Source: Pseudomonadota bacterium (GTDB lineage: Bacteria; Pseudomonadota; Gammaproteobacteria; Burkholderiales; Burkholderiaceae_C). Taken from it: a stretch of DNA of 44,932 nucleotides. Each line of letters begins with the position of its first letter. The stretch's first letter is position 1. The notes beneath the pieces were generated by a model. The model was not told the DNA's origin. It was given only the letters and a program-made list of their open reading frames with translations, and ran no database searches. The stretch lies in assembly GCA_031119395.1 (NCBI GenBank), contig JAVHYA010000043.1, positions 1 through 44,932 of the forward strand, given 5' to 3'. Of the stretch, positions 1 through 8,674 are shown piece by piece. Made by a program: the position numbers and the translations under genes.

Positions 1-46
1 TGCGGCAGGATGGCCGATGCTAGCGGGGCGGGATGACGAGCGGGCG

Positions 47-925
47 TCAGCCCTTGCCGGTCGCCGCGCGGTACAGGCCCTCGACCTTGGGCACGTTGGC
101 TTCCAGCCGCTTGATGCGGTCGGGGCCGGTGGGGTGGGTCGACAGAAAGCTCAGCGCGCCGGGCGTGCCCTTGCCGTTGCCGACCTGGGCCATCTTGTTC
201 CACAGGCTGACGGAGGCCTTGGGGTCGTAGCCGGCGCGGGCCGCCAGCTCCAGCCCGACGAGGTCGGCCTCGGTCTCGTCGTCGCGGCTGAATTTCAGCG
301 CCAGCAGCTGCGAGCTGCCGCGCGCCGCCAGGTCGCCCCACTGGCCCAGGCCGAGCATGGCCGCGCCCATCTGCAGCGCGGCGCTGGTGCCGGTGGTCTT
401 GGCCAGGCGTTCGCGGGCGTGCTCGCGCAGGGCATGCGCCATCTCGTGGCCCATGACCATGGCGATCTCGTCGTCGCTGAGCTTCAGCTGGTCGAGGATG
501 CCGGTGAAGAAGGCGATCTTGCCGCCGGGCATGCAGAAGGCATTGACCTGCTGGCTGCCGATGAGGTTGACCTCCCACTTCCAGCCGGCGGCGCGCTCGT
601 TCCACTTGGGGGTGAAGGGGATCAGCTTCCTGGCGATGGCGCGCAGCTTCTGCAGTTGGGCGTTGCTCTCGGGCGCCAGCGCCTTCTTGGCCTGGGCCTG
701 TTGAAGCAGCTGGCCGTACTGCTGCACGGCGGCTTTTTCCAATGCGTCGGCGGGGACGAGGGTGCGGGTCATCGACGGCTTGCCGACGTCGACCTGGGCC
801 AGGGCGGGGCCGGCGGCCACCGTGGCCGCGGCCGCGAGCAGGAAGGCGCGGCGGGGCTGCCAACGAGCGCGGGCGGCCGATGGCGATGAAGGAGAAGCGA
901 GGGCAAGGGCGCAGCGTTGGCACAT
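47..925 (-). CDS. M48 family zinc metallopeptidase, exported
   Basis: Probable periplasmic M48 peptidase of the LoiP/BepA type involved in envelope protein quality control. With the ATG at 925 the protein is 292 aa. Visible are an Arg-rich N-terminus followed by a hydrophobic segment and an Ala-x-Ala-like cleavage region (residues about 25-44), the zinc motif HEMAH (H160, E161, H164), and a downstream ETEAD segment that would supply the third zinc ligand. A C-terminal HPTGPDRI motif is also typical of the family. An in-frame ATG at 988 would add 21 residues ahead of the signal peptide and is less likely. The next gene is divergent. The specific substrate cannot be inferred. Confidence 0.9.
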   Translation of the reverse strand: MCQRCALALASPSSPSAARARWQPRRAFLLAAAATVAAGPALAQVDVGKPSMTRTLVPADALEKAAVQQYGQLLQQAQAKKALAPESNAQLQKLRAIARKLIPFTPKWNERAAGWKWEVNLIGSQQVNAFCMPGGKIAFFTGILDQLKLSDDEIAMVMGHEMAHALREHARERLAKTTGTSAALQMGAAMLGLGQWGDLAARGSSQLLALKFSRDDETEADLVGLELAARAGYDPKASVSLWNKMAQVGNGKGTPGALSFLSTHPTGPDRIKRLEANVPKVEGLYRAATGKG

Positions 926-1020
926 GGGCGGAAAGATAGAGGCGCGGCGGGCAAAACCCAAGCGATGGGTGGGCGGGGGCAAGGGCATTGCTCGGGCGGG
1001 TGCCTGCGCGGAGGTCGCGT

Positions 1021-1056
1021 GCCCTCACCCCCGCCCTCGCCCGGGGGAAGGGGGCG
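1021..1056. repeat. GC-rich imperfect hairpin of intergenic type
   Basis: A C-rich stretch followed by a G-rich stretch lies in the 187-bp gap between the M48 gene and ampG. It can fold into an imperfect stem and resembles the CCCTCACCCCCGCCCTC-type intergenic repeats of many proteobacteria. Only one copy was noticed here, so the assignment rests on memory of similar sequences. Confidence 0.3.
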
Positions 1057-1112
1057 GAATACCGGCCGCGCGTCAGGCCGCAGGCCCCACGGCTCGGGGA
1101 GAATGGCGGCCC

Positions 1113-2495
1113 ATGTCCGTTCCCCCACGCAGCGCCGCCGACACGGTGGCCTCACGCGCCGAGCCGGCCGCATCCGCCGAGGCGCCCGCCAGGCTTCCCT
1201 GGCACGAAACGCTGAAGGTGTACCTCGAACCCGCGACGCTGCGCATGTTCGCGCTGGGTTTCGCGGCCGGGCTGCCGCTGCTGCTGGTGCTGGGCACGCT
1301 GAGCTTCCGGCTGCGCGAGGCGGGCATCGACCGCGCCACCATCGGCTACCTGAGCTGGGTGGGCCTGGCCTACGGCTTCAAGTGGGTGTGGGCGCCGCTG
1401 GTCGACCGGCTGCCCCTGCCGCCGCTCACCACCCTGCTGGGGCGCCGGCGCGGCTGGCTGCTGTTCGCGCAGGGCCTGGTGATCGCCGGGCTGATCGGCA
1501 TGGCGGTGAACGACCCGCGCGCGGGGCTGGAGCCGCTGGTGTGGTGCGCGCTGCTGGTGGCCTTCGGCTCGGCGACGCAGGACATCGCGCTGGATGCGTT
1601 TCGCATCGAGTCGGCCGAATCGCGCAAGCAGGCGGCGCTGGCCGCGGCCTACCAGACGGGCTACCGGCTCGCGATGATCTGGGCCGGCGCGGGCGTGCTG
1701 TGGGTGGCGGCCTGGGCCGAGATGTCGGTGGCGCAAGCCGCCACCACCGGCTACCAGCACGGCGCCTGGCGCACCGCCTACCTGGTGATGGCCGCCTCGA
1801 TGGCGGTGGGCGTGCTGACGGTGCTGTTCTCGCCCGAGCCGGCGCGGCGCGAACTGCCGCCGGCGAAGAACGCGGCCGACTGGCTGCGCAGTGCGCTGGT
1901 GGAGCCCTTTGCCGACTTCATCCGCCGCTACCGCTGGCAGGCGGCGCTGATCCTGGCGCTGATCGCCATCTACCGCATCAGCGACGTGGTGATGGGCATC
2001 ATGGCCAACCCCTTCTATGTCGACATGGGCTTCACCAAGGACGAAGTCGCCACCGTGAGCAAGATCTACGGCGTGGTGATGACGCTGGTGGGCGCCTTCG
2101 TGGGCGGCGTGCTGTCCATGCGGCTGGGCGTGATGCGGGTGCTGATGCTGGGCGCGGTGCTCAGCGCCGCGAGCAACCTGCTCTTCGCCTGGCTGGGCAC
2201 CCGCGGGCACGACGTGACGGCGCTGGTGGCGGTGGTGTCGGCCGACAACCTGGCCGGCGGCATCGCCTCGGCGGCCTTCATCGCCTACCTGTCGAGCCTG
2301 ACGAACGTGAGCTACTCGGCCACGCAGTACGCCCTGTTCAGCTCGATGATGCTGTTGCTGCCGAAGTTCATCGCGGGCTACTCCGGCGTGTTCGTCGATG
2401 CTTTTGGTTACCAGATGTTCTTCGTGAGCACCGCCTTGCTCGGGGTGCCGGTGCTGCTGCTGGTGGCCCTGGCCTCCCGAGCCAAAAAGGCCTGA
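1113..2495 (+). CDS. ampG: AmpG-like MFS permease
   Basis: Inner-membrane transporter of the major facilitator superfamily, AmpG type. Family members import anhydromuropeptides (GlcNAc-anhydroMurNAc peptides) for peptidoglycan recycling. The ATG at 1113 gives 460 aa with about 12 hydrophobic segments. The N-terminus (YLEPATLRMFALGFAAGLP) and the segment LSWVGLAYGFKWVWAPLVDR are AmpG-like. The frame stays open upstream, but that extension is low-complexity and includes the intergenic hairpin. The 3' end overlaps a GCTATC-type repeat that contributes the last codons. AmpG-like sequence does not prove muropeptide specificity, because MFS paralogues exist. Confidence 0.85.
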   Translation: MSVPPRSAADTVASRAEPAASAEAPARLPWHETLKVYLEPATLRMFALGFAAGLPLLLVLGTLSFRLREAGIDRATIGYLSWVGLAYGFKWVWAPLVDRLPLPPLTTLLGRRRGWLLFAQGLVIAGLIGMAVNDPRAGLEPLVWCALLVAFGSATQDIALDAFRIESAESRKQAALAAAYQTGYRLAMIWAGAGVLWVAAWAEMSVAQAATTGYQHGAWRTAYLVMAASMAVGVLTVLFSPEPARRELPPAKNAADWLRSALVEPFADFIRRYRWQAALILALIAIYRISDVVMGIMANPFYVDMGFTKDEVATVSKIYGVVMTLVGAFVGGVLSMRLGVMRVLMLGAVLSAASNLLFAWLGTRGHDVTALVAVVSADNLAGGIASAAFIAYLSSLTNVSYSATQYALFSSMMLLLPKFIAGYSGVFVDAFGYQMFFVSTALLGVPVLLLVALASRAKKA

Positions 2496-2537
2496 AACGC
2501 CCGCCAGCCGGGCGCCAGCAGCTATCGATTCGATAGC
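2484..2537 (-). repeat. GCTATC-type repeat, copy 1
   Basis: Read on the minus strand: a 17-bp inverted repeat, GCTATCGAATCGATAGC, followed by a GC-rich spacer, then GGCGGGCG, CAGGCC and a T-run. The same layout recurs at 8675-8730, 26533-26588 and 36570-36636. This copy runs over the last codons and stop of ampG. Confidence 0.6.
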
Positions 2538-2639
2538 GCTTTGCCCCGCCGTGTTTTGCGCCATGCGCCGACAGCCGGGCGCGGGCGGGCTGGTACGCTC
2601 GGCGCTCCCCCTCCCGGCCACATTCCTGACACACCGACC

Positions 2640-3842
2640 GTGCCCCAGCGAATCCCACCCCTGAAGATCAGCGCCTTCACGGCCACCACCGCCCTGGGCA
2701 CCGGCAAGGCCGCGTTGCTCGAAGGGCTCGAACAATCCAGGAGCGGCCTGCGGGCCAACGATTTCGGCGAACCGGCCGAGCAGCGCCTGGCCACCTTCAT
2801 CGGCCGCGTCGACGGCGTCGAGGACGTCGCCCTGCCGCCCGAGCTGGCCACCTGGGACTGCCGCAACAACCGCCTGGCCTGGAAGGGGCTGAACACCGAC
2901 GGCTTTCTCGAGGCGGCGCGCGCCGCGCGCGAGCGCTACGGCGCACACCGCGTGGCGGTGATCGTGGGCACCTCCACCTCCAGCATCGGCGACACCGAGC
3001 TGGCCTACACCCAGATGGATGCCGAGGGGCGCTTTCCCGAGCGCATGCGCCACAGCGAGCTGCACACCACGCACTCGCTGGGCCTGTTCGTGGCGGCGGC
3101 GCTGGGCCTGGAAGGGCCCAACGAGACGCTGTCGACGGCCTGCTCGTCCAGCGCCAAGGTCTTCGCCTCGGCCGAGCGCCTGATGCGCCTGGGCCTGATC
3201 GACGCGGCCGTGGTCGGCGGCGTCGACACGCTGTGCGGCAGCGTGCTCTTCGGCTTCAACTCGCTGGAGCTGGTGTCGAACAAGCCCTGCCAGCCCTTCG
3301 ACGTGGACCGCGGCGGGATCTCGCTGGGCGAGGCGGCCGGTTTTGCCCTGCTGGAACGGGGTTCCGGCGCGCTGGAGCTGCTGGGCTACGGCGAGGCGAG
3401 CGACGCGCACCACATGTCGACGCCGCACCCCGAGGGCGCCGGCGCCGAGCGCGCGCTCAACGACGCGCTGGCCCGTGCCGGCCTCGCGCCCGACGCGATC
3501 GACTACATCAACATGCACGGCACGGCGAGCGCCAAGAACGACGAGGTCGAGGCCGCGCTGGTGGCGCGCCGCTTCCCGGCGCGCACGCATGCCAGCTCGA
3601 CCAAGGGCTTCACCGGCCACACGCTGGGCGCGGCCGGCATCGTCGAGGCGGTGATCAGCCTGCTGGCGCTGGAGACGGGCCTGATGCCCGGCACCGTGAA
3701 CAGCGTGACGCCCGACCCGGTCTGCGGGCCGCAGATCCGCCTGCAGCCTGCGAAGGGCGAGGTGCGCTATGCCCTTTCCAATTCCTTCGGCTTCGGCGGC
3801 AACAACTGCGCGCTGATCTTCGGCAAGGGAGCGGCGGCATGA
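2640..3842 (+). CDS. Beta-ketoacyl-ACP synthase (FabF/KS-II type)
   Basis: Condensing enzyme that would extend an acyl chain on an acyl carrier protein. A GTG start at 2640 gives 400 aa. The thiolase-fold catalytic set is complete: Cys168 in STACSSS, His293 in NMHGTAS and His327 in GHTLGAAG, with the late glycine motif NSFGFGGNN. The next gene overlaps by 4 bp (ATGA) and encodes a synthase-like chain-length factor, so the pair is likely a KS-CLF heterodimer like those of aryl-polyene or xanthomonadin-type pathways. No ACP, thioesterase, ketoreductase or dehydratase gene lies nearby; partners must be elsewhere in the genome. An in-frame ATG at 2541 lies in the repeat region and is not preferred. 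Confidence 0.85.
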   Translation: MPQRIPPLKISAFTATTALGTGKAALLEGLEQSRSGLRANDFGEPAEQRLATFIGRVDGVEDVALPPELATWDCRNNRLAWKGLNTDGFLEAARAARERYGAHRVAVIVGTSTSSIGDTELAYTQMDAEGRFPERMRHSELHTTHSLGLFVAAALGLEGPNETLSTACSSSAKVFASAERLMRLGLIDAAVVGGVDTLCGSVLFGFNSLELVSNKPCQPFDVDRGGISLGEAAGFALLERGSGALELLGYGEASDAHHMSTPHPEGAGAERALNDALARAGLAPDAIDYINMHGTASAKNDEVEAALVARRFPARTHASSTKGFTGHTLGAAGIVEAVISLLALETGLMPGTVNSVTPDPVCGPQIRLQPAKGEVRYALSNSFGFGGNNCALIFGKGAAA

Positions 3843-4654
3843 GCACGGCCGGCACCCCGACCCTTTACATCGAAGGCGTCGCCTTCTGGGCCCCCACACT
3901 GCCGGGCTGGGACGTCGCCCGCGCCGCCTTCCGCGGCGAAGGCGCGCCGGCCGACCCGCCGGCCAAGCGCCCGTCGCCGCAGGTGCTGGCCCCGGCCGAG
4001 CGCCGCCGCGCGCCCGACACGGTGGCGCTGGCGCTCGAGGTGGCCGGCGCCAGCGTCGCCGCCTCGGGCCGCGCCGCCGCCGACCTGCCCTGCGTCTTCG
4101 CGTCGGCGCACGGCGACCTGGCCATCAACGACTACATGTGCGCGACGCTGGCCACGGCGCCCACGCAGCTGTCGCCGATCAAGTTCCACAACTCGGTGCA
4201 CAACGCCGCGGTGGGCTACTGGACCATCGGCACCGGCTGCCAGCAGGCCAGCAACTCGCTCAGCGCCTTCGACAACACCTTCGCCGCCGCGCTGCTGGAG
4301 GCCGCCGCCCAGTGCGCGGCCGACGCGCAGCCGCTGCTGCTGGTGGGCTTCGATGCCGAGGCGGTGGGCCCGCTCAAGCAGGTGCACGTGAGCGAAGGCC
4401 TGCTGGCCGGCGGCTTCGTGCTGGCGCCGCAGCGCACCGAGCGCACGGTGGCGGCCGTCGACTGGACGCTGGTGCACGGCCCCGCCGACCGTGCGGCGCT
4501 GCAATCGGCTGCCGCGCAGGCGCTGCCGCCCAACGCCATCTCCGACCTGCTGCCGCTCTTCGAGGCCCTGGCCACCCTGCCGCCCGACGGCACCCGGCTG
4601 CGCATGCCGCTGTCGCCGCAGCTCGCGCTCGAACTGACCCTCCGACCCGCCTAG
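3839..4654 (+). CDS. Ketoacyl-synthase-like chain length factor
   Basis: 271 aa, about two thirds the length of a full ketoacyl synthase. It matches the N-terminal-only beta-ketoacyl-synthase-like family found as partner subunits in aryl-polyene clusters. Seen in sequence: IKFHNSVHNAAVGYWTIG followed by TGCQQASNS, placing a Cys at 134 near where the nucleophile of a synthase would sit. The HGT and GHxxG histidine motifs of the partner are absent, so independent catalysis is unlikely. It overlaps the upstream synthase by 4 bp and is followed after 9 bp by the flavoprotein gene. The inferred role is setting chain length within a heterodimer. Confidence 0.75.
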   Translation: MSTAGTPTLYIEGVAFWAPTLPGWDVARAAFRGEGAPADPPAKRPSPQVLAPAERRRAPDTVALALEVAGASVAASGRAAADLPCVFASAHGDLAINDYMCATLATAPTQLSPIKFHNSVHNAAVGYWTIGTGCQQASNSLSAFDNTFAAALLEAAAQCAADAQPLLLVGFDAEAVGPLKQVHVSEGLLAGGFVLAPQRTERTVAAVDWTLVHGPADRAALQSAAAQALPPNAISDLLPLFEALATLPPDGTRLRMPLSPQLALELTLRPA

Positions 4655-4663
4655 GACACGCCC

Positions 4664-6298
4664 ATGACCGCTGCCGCCCTCGACCACCACGACGTGATCA
4701 TCATGGGCGGCGGGCTGGCCGGCCTCACGCTCGCGCTGCAGCTCAAGCAGCGCTTCGAGGGCATCGACGTGCTGGTGCTGGAGCGCCGGGCGCACCCGGT
4801 GCCGCATGCGGCGCACAAGGTGGGCGAGTCGTCGGTGGAGATCGGCGCCCACTACTTCGACACGGTGCTGGGCCTGAAGGACCACCTGGACAGCGCGCAG
4901 CTGCGCAAGTTCGGCTTCCGCTTCTTCTTCAGCGAGGGCCGGCGCGACATCGACCGCGTGACGGAGATCGGCGCCAGCCGCGTGCTGGCCACGCCCAGCT
5001 ACCAGATCGACCGCGGCATCTTCGAGAACTACCTGGCCGAGGAGGCCGCTGCGCGCGGCGTGCGCTTCGTCGACAACGCGCTGGTGCGCAGCATCTCGCT
5101 CGATGCCGGCGCGGGCCGGCACCGCATCGGCTGGACCGAGAACGGCGAATCGCACGAGGCCGAATGCCGCTGGCTCATCGACGCCTGCGGCCGCGCCGGC
5201 CTGCTCAAGCGCAAGCTGGGCCTGGCCGAGCCGAACGCGCACGACGCCAACGCGGTGTGGTTCCGCATCGGCGAGCGCATCGCCATCGACGACTGGAGCG
5301 ACGACCCGGCCTGGCGCGCCCGCTGCGAGCCCGAGGGCCGGCGCTGGCTGTCGACCAACCACCTGTGCGGCGCGGGCTACTGGGTGTGGCTGATCCCGCT
5401 GGCCTCGGGCTCGCACTCGGTGGGCATCGTGGCCGACCCCAAGCTGCACCCGCTGGACACGATGGACAGCTTCGACAAGGCGATGGACTGGTTCCGCACC
5501 TACCAGCCGCGCCTGTTCGACGCGCTCGACGGCAAGCGCCATCTGCTGCAGGACTTCATGTTCTTCCGCAAGTTCTCGTACGGCTGCAAGCAGGTCTTCA
5601 GCGGCGATCGCTGGGCGCTCACGGGCGAGGCGGGGCTCTTCCTCGACCCGTTCTATTCGCCGGGCAGCGACTTCATCGCGATGAGCAACACCTTCATCTG
5701 CGACCTCATCGCGCACGACCGCTCGGGCCGTTCGGTCGATGCGAGGGCGCAGCTGTACGACCAGATCTACCACTCCTTCTACGAGAGCACGCTGGCGCTG
5801 TACCAGGACCAGTACCCGCTCTTCGGCGACCCCGAGGTGCTGCCGGTGAAGGTGATCTGGGACTACACCTACTACTGGGGCGTCCTGTCGCAGCTGTTCT
5901 TCCAGGACCGGCTCACCGACCTCGCGTCGCTGGGCAACCTGCGCGAGGAGCTGCAGCACTGCCAGCAGCTGAACATTGCGATGCAGGCCTTCCTGCGCGC
6001 CTGGTCGGCGGTGAGCGAGCGTGCCAACCCGCCGGCGATGCTGGACCAGGCCTCGCTGCCGTGGTTCGCCGAGCTCAACGCCAGCCTGCGTCGGCCCTGC
6101 GCCGACAGCCGCGAGTTCCAGGCCCGGGTGCGCGGCTGCGTCGCGCAGCTGCGCACGCTGGCGGCGCAGATCCGCGACGAGGCGCAGCGCGCCCACCCGC
6201 AGCTGCAGGATGCGGCGCTCGATGCACTTCTCGAACAGGACATGCCCGCAACGCCCGTGGATCGGGCGCAGGGCGCTATGCTTTTCGTAGCAAGCTGA
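4664..6298 (+). CDS. FAD-dependent oxidoreductase, halogenase fold
   Basis: 544-aa flavoprotein of the tryptophan-halogenase-like/geranylgeranyl-reductase superfamily. An N-terminal GGGLAG dinucleotide-binding motif lies at about residues 15-20. Lys52 in HKVGESS corresponds to the conserved KxGES lysine. WVWLIP at residues 240-245 fits the WxWxIP motif used to distinguish flavin-dependent halogenases from monooxygenases, and GEAGLFLDPFYSPG is the second FAD-contact region. Family members act on carrier-bound aromatic or pyrrole substrates, which suits the two synthase genes immediately upstream. Halogenation is an inference; a reductase or hydroxylase role is possible. A GCTATC-like repeat overlaps the last codons. 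Confidence 0.75.
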   Translation: MTAAALDHHDVIIMGGGLAGLTLALQLKQRFEGIDVLVLERRAHPVPHAAHKVGESSVEIGAHYFDTVLGLKDHLDSAQLRKFGFRFFFSEGRRDIDRVTEIGASRVLATPSYQIDRGIFENYLAEEAAARGVRFVDNALVRSISLDAGAGRHRIGWTENGESHEAECRWLIDACGRAGLLKRKLGLAEPNAHDANAVWFRIGERIAIDDWSDDPAWRARCEPEGRRWLSTNHLCGAGYWVWLIPLASGSHSVGIVADPKLHPLDTMDSFDKAMDWFRTYQPRLFDALDGKRHLLQDFMFFRKFSYGCKQVFSGDRWALTGEAGLFLDPFYSPGSDFIAMSNTFICDLIAHDRSGRSVDARAQLYDQIYHSFYESTLALYQDQYPLFGDPEVLPVKVIWDYTYYWGVLSQLFFQDRLTDLASLGNLREELQHCQQLNIAMQAFLRAWSAVSERANPPAMLDQASLPWFAELNASLRRPCADSREFQARVRGCVAQLRTLAAQIRDEAQRAHPQLQDAALDALLEQDMPATPVDRAQGAMLFVAS

Positions 6299-6330
6299 GC
6301 GTGGGCGCGGTCGCGCTTTACGGCAGCTTT
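6275..6330 (+). repeat. GCTATC-type repeat, degenerate copy
   Basis: The inverted repeat GCTATGCTTTTCGTAGC spans the last codons and stop of the flavoprotein gene. It closely matches the head of the copy at 36570-36636, but similarity in the GC-rich tail is weak. It may be a decayed member of the family. Confidence 0.35.
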
Positions 6331-6418
6331 ACAGGGCATTCAAGACCCCTTGCCCGCGTGCGGGCAGCATGAGCGCATTCGGCTTGGCATGGCAGGCCGC
6401 GAAGAAAGAAGAGACCGC

Positions 6419-7138
6419 ATGACGACGCCTCAACTCCTGATGATCGAAGACGACGCGCGCCTGGCGCAGATGGTGAGCGAGTACCTCACGCAGTCGGGCT
6501 TCGAGGTGGTGCACGCCGGCGACGGCGCCAAGGGCCTGGAACAGCTGCAGGCGCGCACGCCCGACCTGGTGATCCTGGACCTCATGCTGCCCGACACCGA
6601 CGGGCTGGACGTGTGCCGCCGCATCCGCGCGCTGCCCGGCGCGCAGGCCAAGGTGCCGGTGCTGATGCTCACGGCCAAGGGCGATCCGATGGACCGCATC
6701 ATCGGCCTGGAGCTGGGCGCCGACGACTACCTGCCCAAGCCCTTCGAGCCGCGCGAACTGCTGGCGCGCATCCGCGCGGTGCTGCGCCGCCGGGGCGAAG
6801 GCGCGCAGGCCGCGGCCGCGGCGCCGGCGACGCTGATCCGCTTCGGCTCGCTCGAGATCGACCGCGACGCCCGCACCGTGACGGTGGGCGGCCAGCAGGC
6901 CGACCTCACGTCCTACCAGTTCGACCTGCTCGTGACCATGGCCGAGCGCGCCGGCCGCGTGCTCACGCGCGACCAGATCATGGAGGCCGTGCGCGGCCGC
7001 GAGCTGGAGGCCTTCGACCGCAGCATCGACGTGCACATGGGCCGCATCCGCGCCGCCATCGAGGCCGACCCCAAGAACCCCAAGCGCATCCTGACGGTGC
7101 GCGGCGTGGGCTACGTGTTCGCCAAACAGCAGGACTGA
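6419..7138 (+). CDS. OmpR/PhoB-family response regulator
   Basis: 239-aa DNA-binding response regulator. The receiver domain has the acidic pair at E10-D12, phospho-acceptor Asp54 in VILDLMLPD, and the conserved lysine in DYLPKPFEP. A winged-helix effector domain follows (about residues 140-238), ending in VRGVGYVF. The ATG at 6419 is preceded by a purine-rich GAAGAAAGAAGAG ribosome-binding region; upstream in-frame starts would add unrelated residues. It pairs with the histidine kinase 115 bp downstream, the gap being filled by a palindromic repeat. The overall type is RstA/CpxR-like, but the stimulus and regulon are unknown. Confidence 0.92.
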   Translation: MTTPQLLMIEDDARLAQMVSEYLTQSGFEVVHAGDGAKGLEQLQARTPDLVILDLMLPDTDGLDVCRRIRALPGAQAKVPVLMLTAKGDPMDRIIGLELGADDYLPKPFEPRELLARIRAVLRRRGEGAQAAAAAPATLIRFGSLEIDRDARTVTVGGQQADLTSYQFDLLVTMAERAGRVLTRDQIMEAVRGRELEAFDRSIDVHMGRIRAAIEADPKNPKRILTVRGVGYVFAKQQD

Positions 7139-7158
7139 TTCGGACCCAGCGCCACCCC

Positions 7159-7221
7159 GGCCGTTCGGGCCGAGCTGTCGAAGCCCCGGCCCCGCCTTCG
7201 ACAAGCTCAGGCCGAACGGCC
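7159..7221. repeat. REP-like palindrome, copy A
   Basis: Imperfect inverted repeat. The left arm contains GGCCGTTCGGGCCGAGC and TGTCGAAGC; the right arm contains CTTCGACAAGCTCAGG and CCGAACGGCC. It sits between the response regulator and kinase genes. A nearly identical palindrome occurs at 25646-25695. The GTTCGGGCTGAGCCTGTCGAAG type of intergenic palindrome is common in GC-rich proteobacteria (recalled). Confidence 0.75.
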
Positions 7222-7253
7222 TGGGATCGACACGAACACCCACCCGCTTCCCA

Positions 7254-8441
7254 ATGATCAAGCTCTTCACCCGCCACCTCTACGTGCGCATCTGGCTGGC
7301 CGTGCTGGCCGGGGTGGCCGTGGTCGTGATCGCGGCGGGCTGGGCCTGGCGCGAGGCCGACGAGCAGCGCACGCAGCCGCTGCCGCGCGACGTGACGCTG
7401 CGCGACACGCAGGACCAGCTCATCGGCACCGGCAAGTCGCTGCGCACCAGCCGGCCGGGCGAGCCGCTGGAGTTCACCATCACGCTCAACAACGGCCAGC
7501 AGTTCGTGATGGAGCTGGGCCCGCGCGGCGACCGGCGCCCCTCGCCGCCGCCCTGGCTGGACCCGCGCACCGGCATCTTCTGGCTGCTGGGCATGGTGGG
7601 CCTGGCGACGGCGCTGGGGCTGTTCCCGATCGTGCGCCGGCTCACGCAGCGGCTGGAGAGCGTGCAGCGCAGCGTGCAGCGCTTCGGCGAGGGCGACCTG
7701 AGCGCCCGCGCGCGCGACGACGGCGAGGACGAGGTGGCCGACCTGGCGCGGCGCTTCAACGATGCGGCGACGCGCATCGAGCAGCTCATCCGCTCGCACA
7801 AGTCGCTGCTGGCGAATGCCTCGCACGAGCTGCGTTCGCCGCTGACCCGCATCCGCATGGGCCTGGAGCTGATGGGCGAGACCCCGAGCCCCACGGCCAA
7901 GGCCGAGATCTCGCGCAACATCGCCGAGCTGGACCAGCTGATCGACGAGATCCTGCTGTCCAGCCGCCTCGATGCGCGGGAGGCCGACATGGGCACCGTC
8001 GAGACCGTGGACCTGATGGGCCTGGCCGCCGAGGAGTGCGCCCGCGTCGAGGCCGACCTGGACATCGCCGAGGGCACCGACGTCGCCGCGCTCACGGTGC
8101 GGGGCGTGCCGCGCCTGCTGCGCCGCGCGGTGCGCAACCTGCTGGAGAACGCACGCCGCTACGGCGACGGCACGCCGATCGAGGCGCAACTGGCCGCCAG
8201 CGCCGACGGCACGCGCGCCGTGGTGCGCGTGAACGACCGCGGCCCCGGCGTGCCGGCCGCCCTGCGCGAGCGCATCTTCGAGCCCTTCTACCGCCTGCCC
8301 GGCGCCAGCGAGCGCGAGGGCGGCGTGGGCCTGGGGCTGGCGCTGGTCAAGTCGATCGTGGAACGCCACGGCGGCCAGGTGCGCTGCGAGGACCGGCCGG
8401 GCGGCGGCGCGAGCTTCGTGATCGAGCTGCCGAAGGGATAA
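7254..8441 (+). CDS. Sensor histidine kinase, CpxA/RstB-like
   Basis: 395-aa inner-membrane sensor kinase. A transmembrane helix at about residues 12-30 is followed by a short periplasmic region of about 75 residues, a second helix at about 108-126, and a HAMP linker. The dimerisation/phosphoacceptor box is ANASHELRSPLTRIRM with His191. The ATPase domain shows the N box (LLENARRYG) and G boxes (NDRGPGVP, GVGLGLALVKSIV). It would phosphorylate the upstream regulator. The small periplasmic domain suggests sensing of envelope state or a small ligand, but no ligand can be named. Transcription may end at the hairpin just after the stop. Confidence 0.92.
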   Translation: MIKLFTRHLYVRIWLAVLAGVAVVVIAAGWAWREADEQRTQPLPRDVTLRDTQDQLIGTGKSLRTSRPGEPLEFTITLNNGQQFVMELGPRGDRRPSPPPWLDPRTGIFWLLGMVGLATALGLFPIVRRLTQRLESVQRSVQRFGEGDLSARARDDGEDEVADLARRFNDAATRIEQLIRSHKSLLANASHELRSPLTRIRMGLELMGETPSPTAKAEISRNIAELDQLIDEILLSSRLDAREADMGTVETVDLMGLAAEECARVEADLDIAEGTDVAALTVRGVPRLLRRAVRNLLENARRYGDGTPIEAQLAASADGTRAVVRVNDRGPGVPAALRERIFEPFYRLPGASEREGGVGLGLALVKSIVERHGGQVRCEDRPGGGASFVIELPKG

Positions 8442-8469
8442 GAGCATCCCCCATGCCGCTTCGCGAGGA

Positions 8470-8492
8470 GGCCGTCGCCAAAGGCGACGGCC
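8470..8492 (+). terminator. Hairpin after the histidine kinase gene
   Basis: Perfect 10-bp stem, GGCCGTCGCC with GGCGACGGCC, and an AAA loop, 28 bp after the kinase stop codon. The following sequence has only GTT rather than a T-run, so it is a plausible but weak intrinsic terminator. Confidence 0.5.
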
Positions 8493-8674
8493 GTTCATGC
8501 TGTCCAGGCCTGCACCGGCAGGCCCGCAGCCGCAGCCTTCACCCCCCTGCTCCCGCACGCGTGAAGGGGGCGCACCGAGTGGCCCGGCAGAGCCGGTTCC
8601 ACGGGTGCCCTGGTGGTCAGGTGCGTCGATCCGAAGACGACGCAGGTCGATACCTCGTCGAATCGCCCTGAACA

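Noticed and set aside
1152-3899. Very long open frame on the minus strand opposite ampG and the ketoacyl synthase gene
   Set aside because: The translation is Arg/Gln/His/Gly-rich low-complexity sequence typical of antisense frames in GC-rich DNA, and well-supported genes occupy the other strand.
8540-8640. Cobalamin-type or other riboswitch in the gap before the O-antigen-ligase-like gene
   Set aside because: A GGTTCCACGGGTGCCC segment drew attention, but no conserved aptamer core could be assembled around it.
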